Of a stretch of DNA of 64,000 nt, positions 1 to 11,873 are shown piece after piece. The position numbers and the translations under genes are program-made. Within the stretch, counting starts at the first letter, position 1. Each line of letters opens with the position of its first letter. The notes under the pieces were generated by a model, which saw nothing but the letters and a program-made list of their open reading frames with translations, ran no database searches and was not told where the DNA came from. The stretch comes from Casuarius casuarius (Eukaryota; Chordata; Aves; Casuariiformes; Casuariidae), in contig PTFA01000081.1 of NCBI GenBank assembly GCA_003342895.1, positions 1,333,397-1,397,396 on the forward strand, read 5' to 3'.

Positions 1-1906
1 TAGTCCATTCATTAAAAAGGTTAGAATCAAGTTGAGAGTACAGTACTCAACTATATTGAAGTCAGGCATAGTTACCTCCTTTCACATGTGCTTCATTCCT
101 CTCAGAATTGGTTTCAAAGACCTCTCTGCTAGTTTTAGGTCGTGAGTTTTCTCAGCTGGATCCAGTGCAGCTATGGCCCACCTCAAAGTCAGCTGCACAC
201 AGGCATACCTGCTGTGACATACGGCTTTTTCTAAAGACATTTTGAGTATTTATATGGGCACTGTAACATCTGAATCCTGCAAAGACGTCCCAAACTGTTG
301 GGAGCAATTTGCACTTAACAATAGTTCTCAGTTCCCANTGAATTAATTGAGAGATGAAGCTACTCCGTATTTATTAGGCCTTTAGTCTCGTAGGCTCTTG
401 CTAACTGAAAAGGCTGAGTCAATCACTTCTCTCTGGCAATATATCATTATGACACAGGCTGGATTTATGCATGTATTCTTCCTTAACCTGAATTACAGAA
501 GCTGGTGTGTTCCAATTTCATATTACAGTTTCTGAAGGGATTTTCTCAAGCTCTCCTATAGCAACATTCATTTCATTCGGAACAGTAACTCATTGATTTC
601 TGAGACTGCTGATAAAAAGTCCTAACTCAGTTGATCCAGTTGGGTTATTTGCCCTCAGCAGAGTTCATGGTCTCAGACTGATTAGCTGGAAAGTGAGGTT
701 TTCAGAAAGATAAATATTTGTGATTTAAAAGTACAGCTGACCATGAAGAGTGAATAATATCTTCAGTGTGGCGCTCTACCTCCTGGAGTGTATGATCACA
801 CTGTTGTTTCCATACTGACCCTTTCCTTCCTTCCGTCCAAAAAGCTATTGCCAAGTATTCTCTGCAACTGGCAGAGAATCCAAGAGCAAGTTAAAAAAGC
901 AGCCTTTGACTCTGTGCTCTTTTGTAATGATAACCTGTCCCCAGAATTTTAGCTGCCTGCTGCATCCTGAGGTGCACACAGGAAATGAAGGGGTAATGNA
1001 AGTCAGTAAAATCCTATAATTTCTTTTGCTAGGAAGAAGACAAATTAATTCATTTACCAGTTAAACCAATGGAAAGCAGGAAAAACTTCATGGAGGTCAG
1101 CTGTCTTGTACAGAATTAAAACTTATGTAAGGAAGATGAAATCTAGTTTTTTAAGATCTAATTGGAGAAACTGTTCTGTGAATATCAAAGGTTAAAAAGA
1201 AGAAAGGCAAAGGGAAAATAAGAGACCCTCTTTCTCTAGATCGCAAACCTTCATTAAAAAACAGAACTGTTACAGATTGAGTCAACCTGCTCCATTATCC
1301 TGGCAGTGCTGTGTGCCCTTCTGAGTTCTAGGAATAGAAGGGAAACTGCTTCCGGGATATTTCCAGCCTTCGTGGGAACAAAAAGAATGGAGAAGTGTGA
1401 GAGAGCCCTTTCTCAAGAGCTCTACAGGTCAATTTTTGCAAGCTCAAGAAGTGCAGATTTGATTCCAAATAGAAGTTGAATTTGGGGGCATATCTACTAA
1501 TTAGATATGGGCCTCTCGAGTGAGGCCATCACTCCAATATATTCTTTGTGCCTCTTGGCCAAATGCAAAGCTAGGTTCAGACTGTGAAATCTGGATTCAG
1601 CTTTCAAAACATTGCACAGTCCCAGACTTGGGTTCAGTTTCTTGTAAAGGTGAGGCTATTTGTGAAATTCATATCCACATTCAGGTTTGGATTTTGAATG
1701 GACCAAAATTTCAGAAAGTATTTGGGCCAGGCATTTGGTTTTGGATACATTCCTTACTCAATTAAATGGCACATTTAAAAATGAATTTAATTATCCCAAG
1801 GAAAGAAGAAAATATTGAAATACAGTTTTTAAACAGCTTTCACTTGGTAAACAAAAAAGCAGATCTCATTATCTGTTTAACTTCATCTCTTTTCTCCTTC
1901 TGGTAG
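1..1906 (+). other. PODN: PODN intron upstream of the first visible exon
   Basis: No leucine-rich-repeat coding segment with splice sites is visible here. The exon at 1907 starts in mid-codon, so a further PODN exon must precede it, probably before base 1. The open stretch at 1520-1765 encodes nothing I recognise. The rest is unremarkable AT-rich sequence. A coding exon shorter than about 60 codons could have been missed. Confidence 0.7.
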
Positions 1907-2063
1907 ATCTGTGTATCTTCATAACAACAAACTTTCAGATGCTGGGTTACCTGATAATATGTTCAATGGCTCTGATAATGTGGAGATACTCATCATGTCC
2001 AGCAATTTCCTGAAATATGTTCCAAAGAATCTCCCTCCAGCACTCTATAAATTACACTTAAAG
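1907..2063 (+). CDS. PODN: PODN coding exon a (LRRs)
   Basis: This 157-base exon follows a pyrimidine-rich acceptor (ttctccttctggtag) and is followed by the donor gtaatg. The first base completes a codon begun in the previous exon, and 52 whole codons follow. The translation begins [15 protein letters not shown] and ends [10 protein letters not shown]. It holds two repeat starts (VYLHNNKL and [11 protein letters not shown]) and the first half of a third, which is completed in the next exon. The short repeat with [14 protein letters not shown] is typical of podocan, where short repeats carry an LPxxLxxLxL pattern. The reading frame stays open into the intron for 13 codons, so the end was set by the donor and the fit to the next exon. 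Confidence 0.92.
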
Positions 2064-4126
2064 GTAATGACACCAAGGTTTTGTATTCTCTTACAACTGT
2101 GACAAAGCACTGCATTTGTATGGGATTCAGAGTACGCAGCCAAGCCCTCTGAGTTCACTTGGAAACATTCCCAGGCCCACTGTAAGACTCAGCTGCTGTG
2201 TTCTCAAGTATAGCTGATCTCCTATATCCTTACTATTTTGTTCATAAGTAGTAGTGTGTTTTTGCAAAACAACAACATGTTCACAGGGTAAAAAATGTTT
2301 TTCTCTGTTTCCAAGGGAATGTATTGCAGATGCTTCCGTGGTAGCATTATTGGTCTCTTTCCTGGGTGCAATCATTTAGCAGCACATCGTGGACAAAGGC
2401 AGTGCAAGTTTTTTGATGCCTCCCTGATTTGGAGGGATGACACATTAGCATGAGAAGGTCAATCATTTTGTGCAGCCATTCAGTGGTTGGCCTCCTTGCG
2501 AAGTCTGCTGTTGATGATGGTGTTTTTCCTGACAGCTTACCCGCTGGCTTTGCTTATTAGTTCACTTCACATAGGCTACTGTTTCCTAGCATCAGTAGTT
2601 CTTGTTTGCTACTGAACTGGTGATTCTGTCAACACAGAGAAAGTTTGGATCAGTGATTCTTCACTGCTACAGCTTCTCCAGCAGTAGTGCAATAGCAGAA
2701 GTTGTGGTATTATCTAGTCTCCAGCATTTTTAATTCAATGTCATCTGATTTCGATAAAAACACTTGCATCGTGTCTGTAACTAGAGTTCTCAGCCTTTTA
2801 ACAATGGGAGTGCTGCAGTGGTGGGGAATCCTGGTTCCGCTTGTTCCTAGTGTTGACAGCTCCTTGGACGTGAGTAAACTGAAATCTGTTATCAGCCTTT
2901 GCATTTAGGCGGTTCTGTTTTGCCTCCCAGATTTCTTTTCCCTTGAAGGCTTCACTGCTAAATCCCATGAAAGTCTTTTAGAAAACAGGCTTCTCCAGCT
3001 TGAAGAACAGCAAAGGCAAAGGGTGCGATCCTTTAAATCGCTGGAATTTCTCTGCAAAGTGTGAAGTTACTAAACCCCTGAATGTCACTGCCATTTATAT
3101 GTAGTCATTGTCTCCCAAAATAAGACTCAGACTTTGAGGGTTGTAATTTGAACTCTTCTTACCCTCCCTCCAACCCCGACTGGTTGTGTTAAGGGCAGAG
3201 AAAAAGCTGGGGAGAGAAATGAGCATTTTGTTTTCAAGTGCACTGCCTGTCAGTAGTAACGTGTTGACTTGGTATTTTACTGGGGAAAAAAAACAGGACA
3301 GTGAGGAAATGAGAGATGGCAAATAGTGGACCAAAAGTGATGAAATGAGTTACTTTAGATGTGACGGGTCTCTCTTTTGCTTTCATTATTTCATCATTCA
3401 GACACTAAGCCAAATCTGCCTGTTGTGGTACCCAGTTTGTATTAGGTTGGACATGAATCTAGTCCAGTCTGTCCATCACGTTATTGCATATACTTGAACT
3501 GTGGGAATTTTAACAAAATTCTGTGGGAATTTCAGTGTTAGCACTTTACATATCGTTTTATAACTCATACAGTTCTTGTTTATGATGGAATTTAGTTTCA
3601 TACTCTGTTCATGTCTGCCTGCTGGCTACTCCAAAGCCACACCAGGGGAAAAAGTGTAGTTATTTTGGAACCTACATTGCAGGAACTGAACATTTTGGAA
3701 TATCATTAATAGTAGAAGGTTGGCAGATTCCCACCTTCCAATTTAATTCTTCTTTATGGTGAAATATGGCTTATGAAATCTAGAAATTTAGAGCAAACTC
3801 TGGAGTTAGTTGCCTAGATTACATTATAAATTTGCACGCAGGTGGAAGGATCATGAATACTAAATAGAANCCTCCTAATGGGCCAAATTCTAACTCCTTA
3901 GCCCAAAGGCTCCCTGAGAAATGAATAAAAAGAGGTTCTAATATGTCAGTCTACTGTTTGTGCTGTTTGTGTTTGTGTTTATTTCTTATATAGAATTATA
4001 ATGTCTCCTGAAATATCTCACTTCTAGCTCTTTTTAAATTTCATTGCCTGGTGTTAGCTGAGCAGAGCCCAAGTGTCCTATGTTCTCTCATGCCAAATAA
4101 TGTGTTTGTGCTTCTTGTAACTCTAG
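2064..4126 (+). other. PODN: PODN intron
   Basis: This intron begins gtaatg and ends ctctag. Open stretches at 2127-2375 (-), 2702-2908 (+) and 3095-3334 (-) have no recognisable domain. A hAT-like phrase (gttctcagccttttaac) near 2786 and a 'gggccaaattct' phrase near 3880 may be old repeat remnants. Neither can be classified by eye. Confidence 0.8.
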
Positions 4127-4242
4127 AACAACAAGCTAGAGAAGATTCCNAAAGGCGCCTTCAGTGAGCTTACAGGTCTGCGGGAGCTGTACTTACAGAA
4201 TAACTACTTGACTAATGAAGGAATGGACAATGAAACTTTCTG
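4127..4242 (+). CDS. PODN: PODN coding exon b (LRR)
   Basis: This 116-base exon lies between the acceptor gtaactctag and the donor gtgaga. It starts in phase 0 with NNKLEKIP, completing the repeat cut by the previous intron, and runs through [19 protein letters not shown]. It ends two bases into a tryptophan codon (TG, completed by G in the next exon). An N at 4150 is the third base of a CCN codon, so proline is certain. One complete LRR ([11 protein letters not shown]) is present. NETFW at the junction with [10 protein letters not shown] in the next exon matches podocan exactly in phase. Confidence 0.92.
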
Positions 4243-5856
4243 GTGAGATTCAGATCGGTAGTTTGTGCCTATGTTTGTGTCTGTCTAGGTCCTCTGATAT
4301 AGTCTACTCTAAAAAGTCTACTATAAAAACNTCTACTAAAAAAAAAGTATACTGGAGTAGGAGGGGGTGTAATAGTGCTGCCCAATTGCTGAATGGAGGC
4401 AAAAGCTTTGTTACAGACTGATACAGCTGAAATAGCTTTTGGACGTCCTAAATTTGGGNTGGGACTTAGCACTCTAAAAGGTACCTTTGTCTTTCTGCTC
4501 GCACTGAGCACTGCCCTTGTCATACTTGAAAATCCAGCCCATGTAATCTGTCCTGCCCATAATTTGCTATGAATTCTGTAAACTTTTCTGATCACCAGAG
4601 ATGAAAATATGTTAAACTGTACCTTCCTCTTCCACATTTCACACTCAATAACTTTGCTTAGTAATCTGCCTTAGGTCTGTTACGTCACTCTCCAGGTAAT
4701 GTTGGACGTAACATGTCTGCTAAGATTTGGATGAACTGATCTCAGTGGCAATAGCTAAGGCACCAGTCATAGTCCACACAGGTGGTGGGTATTACTCTTT
4801 ATTCTTACAGTATGGTCTGTACAGTACGGCATAGTGCGATTCAGATGTACCGAAGCTTGGGAAGCGTTTCTCTTTGCGGCAAGGAAGTGCCTTACCCGCA
4901 GACTGTATTCACATATTTAGAGCCTGCTCGGATATCTCTGAATAGTACTGCAGTAACCAATAAGTAATGNCTGTAATATGTTAGTTCTCGTATTTCCTGA
5001 AAACTTTCAAGTCATCTGCAGTGGGTTATGTAATGCCGTGCTGATTACCATCTCATTTAAACTGAGAAACTGCCTCGAAATACGAGGCAATACAGAGCTC
5101 CTCAGTCCTGGCATGTATAATACCACCGATCCACATTTAGTTGGTATAAGTGGCTGGTCTGAGGATTTTATTTTAGCTTCAACTGAGTCCATGGAATCCA
5201 GATTCAATAGCTTACACAAAGCAGATCTAGCCCTGACTCACTTCCATAATACTGGAGGGTCAGGAGAAGTTCATGATCTTAGCCTAGGACACTGACTTAG
5301 TATTTCTGCTTTTCAAAAGAATAATACTTCATTCTCTCAAAAGCAGGCCTGCTTTCCAGTTTAAATATACACTTTCAGAGAGACAGAAATTACTGTTGCT
5401 CAGGCTATGGTTTTATGAAACTGAGACCTAAATTTTGTGTTTTAGTGGTGCTCCCATTGCACCTCTTTCTCCTTTTATGCATGCACTTAAATTGCTCATT
5501 TGCTGTTATTTGTCATGTCAAATGAGAAAAGAGTAGACTGCAGAACTGATCTCAGGTCTTGGCCGGGTGGTGGAGTTTGGATGTTTGTGGACTCTAGCAG
5601 GTTCACTTGCTAGCGTGGCTTAGGAGCAGTGGCAGAGCCTAGTCCTTAACGGTGGTGTGGGAGCTCCCTGTTTTGCTCTCCCCATCAGTCATCTCATGCT
5701 TGAGACAAAAAAGGGTAGTAACAGAGGAGCTGTGCTGGGGGGGGAGGGAAGACCCCCCTCCCAAAAAAAAAAGATTGTAAAAATCTAGGGGAAGTTGGTT
5801 ATCGTTTCACTTTACAGAATCTAAATGAAGAGTGTTTTCTTTCCTGATTTCCCAAG
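4243..5856 (+). other. PODN: PODN intron
   Basis: This intron begins gtgaga and ends cccaag. It contains an imperfect A-rich repeat of 'tctact...aaaa' at about 4305-4350. A run of eight Gs at 5737-5744, followed by a run of six Cs, lies about 100 bases before the acceptor. No coding segment was recognised in the open stretches at 4269-4637 (-) or 4978-5295 (+). Confidence 0.8.
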
Positions 5857-6514
5857 GAAATTGTCTAGTCTTGAATATCTGGATTTGTCCAGCAATAACC
5901 TCTCACAAATCCCGAGTGGTTTACCTCGAAACATCGTACTCCTCCACCTGGAGAAGAATGCAATTAAGATGATTGGCAGAGATGTCTTGACCCAAATTAA
6001 GAACCTTGAGTACCTTCTGCTCCACAATAACAAATTAAAAGCCCGAGGGATTCACCCATTAGCCTTCCAGGGCTTAAAGAAGCTGCACACTGTACACCTG
6101 TACAACAACATGCTGGAACGGATTCCCAGTGGGCTGCCCCGGCGAGTGAAAACGCTTATGATCCTTCACAACCAGATCGCTGAGATTAACAGGAATGACT
6201 TTGCTACCACTTACTTCCTTGAAGAGCTGAACNTGAGCTACAATAAGCTCAAAAGTCCCCAGATCCATCGGGAGGCCTTCCGTAAACTGAGGCAGCTAAA
6301 GTCCTTGGATCTTTCTGGGAACAACCTCCACACAGTGCCCTTCGGCTTTCCAAAGAACTTGCAGATTCTGAAGCTGAAGGAGAACGAGATAAGCGCCATC
6401 CCAAAAGGGACTTTGTCTGGGATGACAAAGCTGCGGGAACTGTATTTGAGCAACAATAAACTGAAAGTAAATTCCATTTATTCAAGAGCATGGAGAGAAC
6501 TCAGCAGTCTCCAG
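5857..6514 (+). CDS. PODN: PODN large LRR exon (nine repeats)
   Basis: This 658-base exon is the core of the gene and encodes 219 whole codons after one base that completes Trp. Nine repeat starts are readable in order: [55 protein letters not shown], LEELNx[27 protein letters not shown] and [11 protein letters not shown]. Short and long repeats alternate, and the short ones carry PSGLPR or FGFPKN, which is the podocan pattern. An N at 6233 makes one residue Leu, Met or Val. The upstream frame is open from an ATG at 5825, but that part is intron: the acceptor at 5855-5856 and the phase from the previous exon fix the start. The donor is gtagaa. Confidence 0.95.
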
Positions 6515-7000
6515 GTAGAAACATCACCTTCTCTAATTATATTAGTNATACTGATGTCCTCATCTGTCTGCCTAAGCCAATTTGTGTAGCACCAGTACTA
6601 GATGCACTTGGACCTCATGTTTTGGGCTTGCAGTGTAACTGCTACACCCTCTGTTTCTAGAGTAGAAATAGTGTGGTGTTTGCTTTAGCAAACATTTGTG
6701 CCAGAGGTGGGCACCTCCCACTGCTGAACAGCATGTCAGTCCACCGTTGTACTGGCAATTACAGGACATGTAAAGCCATCTTTGCTTNTGAACCCTAATG
6801 GTGTCCTCTATTTTCAGCTAAGCATTAATGAATCTCGGCATTAAAACTCAAATCATACCTTTCAAATAGCCTGTCTCCCAAAAGATTTTAAACGAGCTCT
6901 GAAGAGAGACAGCAGGAAGAAAGAATGCGTAAACAAAAACACTCTGTAATTCTCAAAGCCCCCACATCAGCTTATAGTGAGACAGGCCAAGCTGTAGGAT

Positions 7001-7060
7001 TTAGCAGCTCAGCTGGCTAAAGCACCTGGATGGCAGCTCCGGGGTCTGGATTCAATCAGC
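7001..7060 (+). mobile_element. tRNA-derived SINE head, degenerate
   Basis: The segment reads agctcagctggctaaagc and, about 35 bases on, ggattcaatc. These resemble the A and B boxes of a tRNA-type RNA polymerase III promoter (TRGCNNAGYGG and GGTTCGANTCC). The acceptor-stem ends do not pair, so a working tRNA gene is unlikely. A tRNA-derived SINE remnant is the best reading. I cannot name the family. Confidence 0.4.
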
Positions 7061-7550
7061 AGTCNTGTTATTTGCTTAATTGTTGGGGAAAGTTAAACAC
7101 AAACCATAAGGCAGGCAGGAACAAACACGCTTGTGCTGTGCAAACTGGCCTTTCAAAATTGATATGCTGGCTGAAGGATTTGTCTGCCTTTCCTTGTAGG
7201 CAACAGCCTGTTTCCTGCAGTAAACGGTATTACCTATATCATATGGCAGCCATCTAGGGTACATATGGTTAGGTCACTGTACAGACAAAGCCTGTATGTC
7301 TGAGAGCAGATCAGGGATAAGGGACACAGAGCATATGTCACACTGGCCTCCAGTATAGCATTTTCAGACAGTCCGGACGTTTGTGCATCTTTCTTTTCAT
7401 GTTATCGCTGGGACTAAGCAGGAGCTTGGCCTTCAGTTAATGTAAATCAGCAATGCAGCAGCAGTGTCNGCAGAGCTGTTGGTTTAAATCAGCTGTAGAT
7501 TTGGTCTGTGGCTTCAGTGGTATATTTAGCATTTGCTTGGTGCTTCAGTG

Positions 7551-7574
7551 ATGTGTGTGTATGTGTGTGTGTGC
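7551..7574. repeat. TG microsatellite
   Basis: A short TG dinucleotide tract with one interruption (TATG) lies within a PODN intron. Confidence 0.85.
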
Positions 7575-7937
7575 AAATAATATAAGGTGGAACATGGTTT
7601 GGAAGGAAGATGCTGATGGGAATAGCAGATGCTGGAGCTGTTTCACTGCAGGAGNGTAATGAAATCTACCCCTTGCCACCTCCCTGTTTTTTCTTTTTTT
7701 TCTGAAACAAAACGGGGTCATGAGAATTTGGAAGCTTTCGTTGCTGAAAAATAAGCTTTCCTTCTCTANTGGCCTGATTCATAGCTACATCATGCTACTC
7801 GTATGCTGCTGTAGCCCCTTATAGTCAGTGTCAAGCCAGAGTAACGCGTTGCTGAATCAAACCTTAGGTCTTCAGCTGTGACTGCCCCATGATAAACCCC
7901 GTTCTGATTAAACACGGCTAAGATAACAGCACATTTA

Positions 7938-8014
7938 AAAATTCTGCTAGATTAAGGGTGCATTTTTGGCTGCTGATTTTTCAGAAACATGTCACTGCTT
8001 GTTAGTTATTTCCA
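7938..8014 (+). repeat. Diverged duplicate segment, copy 1
   Basis: This segment is similar over about 75 bases to 9066-9145 in the same intron. Shared blocks are attctg.tag, aaggg.gca.tt, tggctg.t.attttt and the exact 21-base run from 7994 to 8014. The two copies lie about 1.1 kb apart in the same orientation. This could be a local duplication or two insertions of one old dispersed repeat. Confidence 0.7.
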
Positions 8015-8989
8015 TGACAGTGTATGTGAATCTTTTTTATCATTAAGGGCTTTACCGTGCAATTAGTTAATGAGTTGGTGCACTGGAGGAGATCTGACAA
8101 GTAACAATCTCATAAGACCCCGATTCTGCAGTATTTAACATATGCTTTAGCCTGCACCGTTTCCATGGAGATTGCTGAAGACTATCTGCCATTATGGAGC
8201 TAGGCATCTGCATGATTGTTTGTGGGACTGAGCTCATATAGAGAATAAAAACACTGTAATCATCACAGTCATCTGCAGAAGTCTAACTCTGAGTAATGTG
8301 TAATTACTGTGTCAGCTTTATGCTATAAAAATGCTACAATACAGGATAACAAAGTACTTTTTGGATCCATTTAGCTGCTTAAAACTCATCTGAGAAAGGA
8401 TCATAGCCTTTAGTCCTGACTGTCTTCATACATTGGTCAGTGTTAGAAAATTTCTAGGTATTCTCGCATGTGACTAACTAGTATAGCTCCAGCTAGTGAA
8501 GTGTTTGCAGTGACAACTTCCCGGGAATTCTCATGCATATTTGAAATCCAGTCTGCTTTTAATTCGCTTAAAGCAGGCGTGGGCTAAAGCCTGGGGACAG
8601 AAAAGTAGGGACTGCTAAACAAAACAGCATGAAGTGTCGTGTGAAATCACCCTGCTAAGTAGCAGTGTAAGGGAGCAGAATTGTCGTGGCCACACTTACC
8701 TTTATGAAAATTGGAGGCTGATTAAATTAGTTTAGGCTGCAGTAAATACCGCTTCAGCTTCCCACCGCGAGCTCGAATTGAACTTTTCCGCAGAGCTTAA
8801 AATAAACAGTTTCCACTGTGCCCGCATTGTCATTTTGTTGATTTCACCAGGAGTGAAAGGATCTGAAGGAGACTTATCAATGTACCCCAGAAAAAGAAAA
8901 CCTGTTTCCAGATGATTTTCAAACATAACAAATCCTCGATAAGTTTTGCATAAACATCTCACTTCTGCACTGTTACCAAAATAACAGTT

Positions 8990-9047
8990 TTGTGTGTGTG
9001 TGTATGTATGCGTGTGTGTGTGTGTTTGTGTATATATGTATATATAA
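8990..9047. repeat. TG/TA microsatellite
   Basis: The tract starts as (TG)n, is interrupted by TATGTATGCG, and passes into TATATATG repeats before an A run. It forms the left edge of a larger low-complexity block. Confidence 0.85.
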
Positions 9048-9065
9048 AAAAAATCTATATTTTAC

Positions 9066-9145
9066 AAATTCTGTTAGACAAAGGGCACATTTATGGCTGT
9101 TCATTTTTCTGAAGCAGTGTTACTGCTTGTTAGTTATTTCCACAA
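9066..9145 (+). repeat. Diverged duplicate segment, copy 2
   Basis: This is the second copy of the segment at 7938-8014, in the same orientation. It ends in the same tactgcttgttagttatttcc-type run and then passes directly into the TA/CA-rich block. It lies between the two microsatellite parts. Confidence 0.7.
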
Positions 9146-9149
9146 TAAT

Positions 9150-9434
9150 ATAAATGAATATATACAATGTATAGAAAAATATGTAATANATATAGCAAAT
9201 GATTATATATATACATGCGCACATTATATACATACGTGTATAAGAACATGTTCTTATATACACAAACATGTATGTACATATGTATGTATATAATGTGCGC
9301 ATGTATATAAGAATATATGTGTGTGTATATATATGTAAAAGAACATGTTCTTATATACACAAACGTATACATACACACACACATGCACAAACACATATAA
9401 AAGAAATCTCTGTGTGTGTGTGTGTGTGTGTGAG

Positions 9435-9469
<35 letters not shown>

Positions 9470-9482
9470 TAAAAAAAAAATA
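9150..9482. repeat. Complex TA/TG/CA low-complexity block
   Basis: About 330 bases of alternating TATA, CATA, TGTG and CACA motifs end in (TG)n, then (TA)n, then an A run. Inside are two copies, 97 bases apart, of a segment containing the 12-base palindrome AGAACATGTTCT followed by tatatacacaaac. The long open frames read from this block on both strands are dinucleotide artefacts and not genes. Confidence 0.9.
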
Positions 9483-9656
9483 ATAATGGGTTAAGCTTCC
9501 AAAGGATGGGGGTGTATGTGTGTGTATACAGCCATCCTGTGGAAGCTTATCCATTTTTAAATTTAAATCTCTTTTTGTGAGTGATGGAGCATGCTCAGTG
9601 CTGCTAATATCTAAATGCAATTATTTATTTAACCCCTTGCCACCTCTTTCTTTCAG

Positions 9657-9805
9657 TCATTAGACATGGCTGGCAATCAGCTGACTTCTATCCCATCAGG
9701 CCTGCCAGAATCACTAGAATATCTGTATCTTCAGAACAACAAGATCACAACGGTGTCAGAGAGTGCTTTTGAATCCACACCCAACATAAAAGGAATTTAC
9801 CTCCG
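9657..9805 (+). CDS. PODN: PODN coding exon (LRRs)
   Basis: This 149-base exon follows the acceptor tttctttcag and is followed by the donor gtaagg. It starts in phase 0 with [13 protein letters not shown], completing the repeat begun by LSSLQ at the end of the previous exon. It continues with [15 protein letters not shown] and ends with [11 protein letters not shown], the last arginine codon being split CG|G. It contains one complete short and one complete long LRR plus the first half of another. The phrase [15 protein letters not shown] is shared with human podocan. Confidence 0.94.
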
Positions 9806-11873
9806 GTAAGGTCAAGTTCCTACTTCAACGCACAAGATTTTTCTTCTTTATCCACTTCATAATTTACTTCTTTAAAAGTATTTAAAATCTTAACTTTCTA
9901 AATAAGTAACTTATTTTTATAGTAATATGTAATAAAACTATGCTTCTCTGCTCAGAAGAGACATGGGGACTCTGGAGAGTCTGTCTTTTTTGTGCTTATT
10001 AGATTGGAGCAGGCATATTAGAAATTCTGGGAAATTAATGTTCAACATTATGTCATATTCCAATATGCAGCTGTGACCTACAAATTTATAGTCCAGCTGT
10101 AGGATTTCAGTCTTGCTTGTGTCTATTAGCCCTGAATTTTGGTAGTATATAAAACCCCCACTAATGGGGCTTGCATGACTATTGAAGCTGTGTGCGTTCC
10201 CTTGATAGTTTTGTGTGAAGCGAATGGCAGTGTACAACTGTGACAGTTACATAACTAAGCTTAGAAAGCTTTCCTGTTTTTTTTTCTCTCTACTCTATCA
10301 GTTGGATGAGGACCTTGTTTGTTAAACTGTATATTTTACAGGTGGTAGATATGGACCTTGATTATATATCATGTAAAGTGGCAGTAATGTACTGATTTAA
10401 CCAGAGTTCAGGATTCATGCCACAAGAAGTGAAGCCAGAATCCAGTCCAGTAACATATTCAGTTGTAATCTAATGGAACATTATTAAAAACAGTGTTTAG
10501 AAGTAATTTGTAAAACCCTACAGAATATTTGATTAAGCTGATTCCATGCATATGTTCGAAAGCCTAATATATNTGTGGCATGAGACTAAATATGGCTTTA
10601 TTTTGTCTATATGCAACTGAGTTGTTTTATGGTTCTGAATCATCCCTTTTCGGAGGACTGANTGCATACCAAAAAAAATAGAATTAAAAAGTCTGGGGTA
10701 AATTAGAGCAGTCTGTCTATCCAGCTGCTCACATTTATGAGAATTTAGTGAATGCTTGGAAGCAAACCAGGAACCACATTCTATATTTCTACATAAAAAG
10801 AAAAAAGAAATTTGGAAAACTGTTTTGCTAACATATTTAGGAGGCAACTCCACCCAGGGTAAGTTGTATTTCTTAATAGGAAATGAGAGGCAATTAAACA
10901 CTGTAATGCTCTAAAACAATAATATACATCTGGAGTATTATAATAGAATTTTAAGCATGTTCAAGAATAAAGGACCAAGCAGTAAATGTGAGGGGTTCTT
11001 AAATTACAGATTAGTTTATTTATAGTCTCAGAAACAAAAATAACAGATGAAAAATTACTGCTTTGGGTATGTTTCTAAAGGGATACTTTGTATCAGTATT
11101 TCAGTTATCCTGGGAGAAGAATTAAAGTGTCAAGGGATGACATGGAACCTCATGGAAAAGCAAGTTACACTTTGAAATGTGGGTTATGGAGGAGTTTCTT
11201 TTCCTCTGTGGGAGAATAGAATGCCAGGACAAAGAATCTGTGGGGGAAGAATTCCAATACTATGATTTCTTTTTCCTTGCAGTACACAGTTATAGGAGGG
11301 GTAAGAGGGTCTGGGGCAGAGAAGAGGAGGAGTCTTTCTGAGAGTTCGATCAGCTGAAATCAGTGGGAATCGCTTAATATTTCCCAGTATTTTCATGCAA
11401 GTCCTTTGTGATCATACAGACTGGTGTCAGCAAGCTTCGTACGGTCACTGCATTTGCCTGCTTGCTAATCTTTCCCTTCCGTTTTCCATCCAGAGGAGTC
11501 AATACTCTGTTCTCAGTTGCAACCCAGTGTGTCCAAATAAAAAGAAAAGGGGAGGGGGGAGAGACATTGATTTTGAGCTTCGACTTTTTATCATCAACTA
11601 GGAACCTTGCACATGGGAGGGACACTTGAACATTAATTATCTTTTTATATGCCTGGTTTCAAAATTTGGTTCAACTTGAGAAGAAATCAGTGCTGGCATT
11701 TTTAGCAGTGGTGCTTTCTTTAGAAGTGCTGGCACTTCCGGAGTCCTAGTGTGAGTCAGTGTAAAGTCAATGTAGCTCTGCACAACGGCGTCTTCCTAGT
11801 CGCCAAACACTTCTGTGGTGGATATAAAAATTGGCTTATTTTAACAGAAAGGTCATTTTTTGTTCATTTAAAG
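9806..11873 (+). other. PODN: PODN last coding intron
   Basis: This intron begins gtaagg and ends atttaaag. Open stretches at 9938-10237 (-), 10533-10901 (-) and 11374-11629 (both strands) show no recognisable family. Apart from homopolymer A and T runs I see nothing structured. Confidence 0.8.

Larger units (their letters stand above)
6515..9656 (+). other. PODN: PODN intron with repeats
   Basis: This 3.1 kb intron begins gtagaa and ends tttcag. It holds a tRNA-like SINE head (about 7001-7060), a short TG tract (7551-7574) and two diverged copies of an approximately 75-base segment (7938-8014 and 9066-9145). It also holds the large TG/TA low-complexity block ending at 9482. A stretch near 8120-8175 (cccgattctgcag... 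catatgcttta) resembles a degenerate repeat common in reptile genomes. Open stretches within the TG/TA block are translation artefacts. Confidence 0.8.

Noticed and set aside
5825..6589. Single-exon 254-codon gene starting at ATG 5825
   Set aside because: It is the large PODN exon read through its flanking introns. The residues before WKLSSLEYL and after SSLQ do not fit podocan, and splice sites with matching phases define 5857-6514.
6999..7072. Functional tRNA gene
   Set aside because: A- and B-box-like phrases are present, but the acceptor stem does not pair and the B box is imperfect. A SINE remnant is more likely.
9093..9620. Overlapping open frames rich in Tyr, Ile, Cys, His and Thr on both strands
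   Set aside because: They are translations of the TA/TG/CA microsatellite block. Frames on both strands are equally long, and no codon bias is present.
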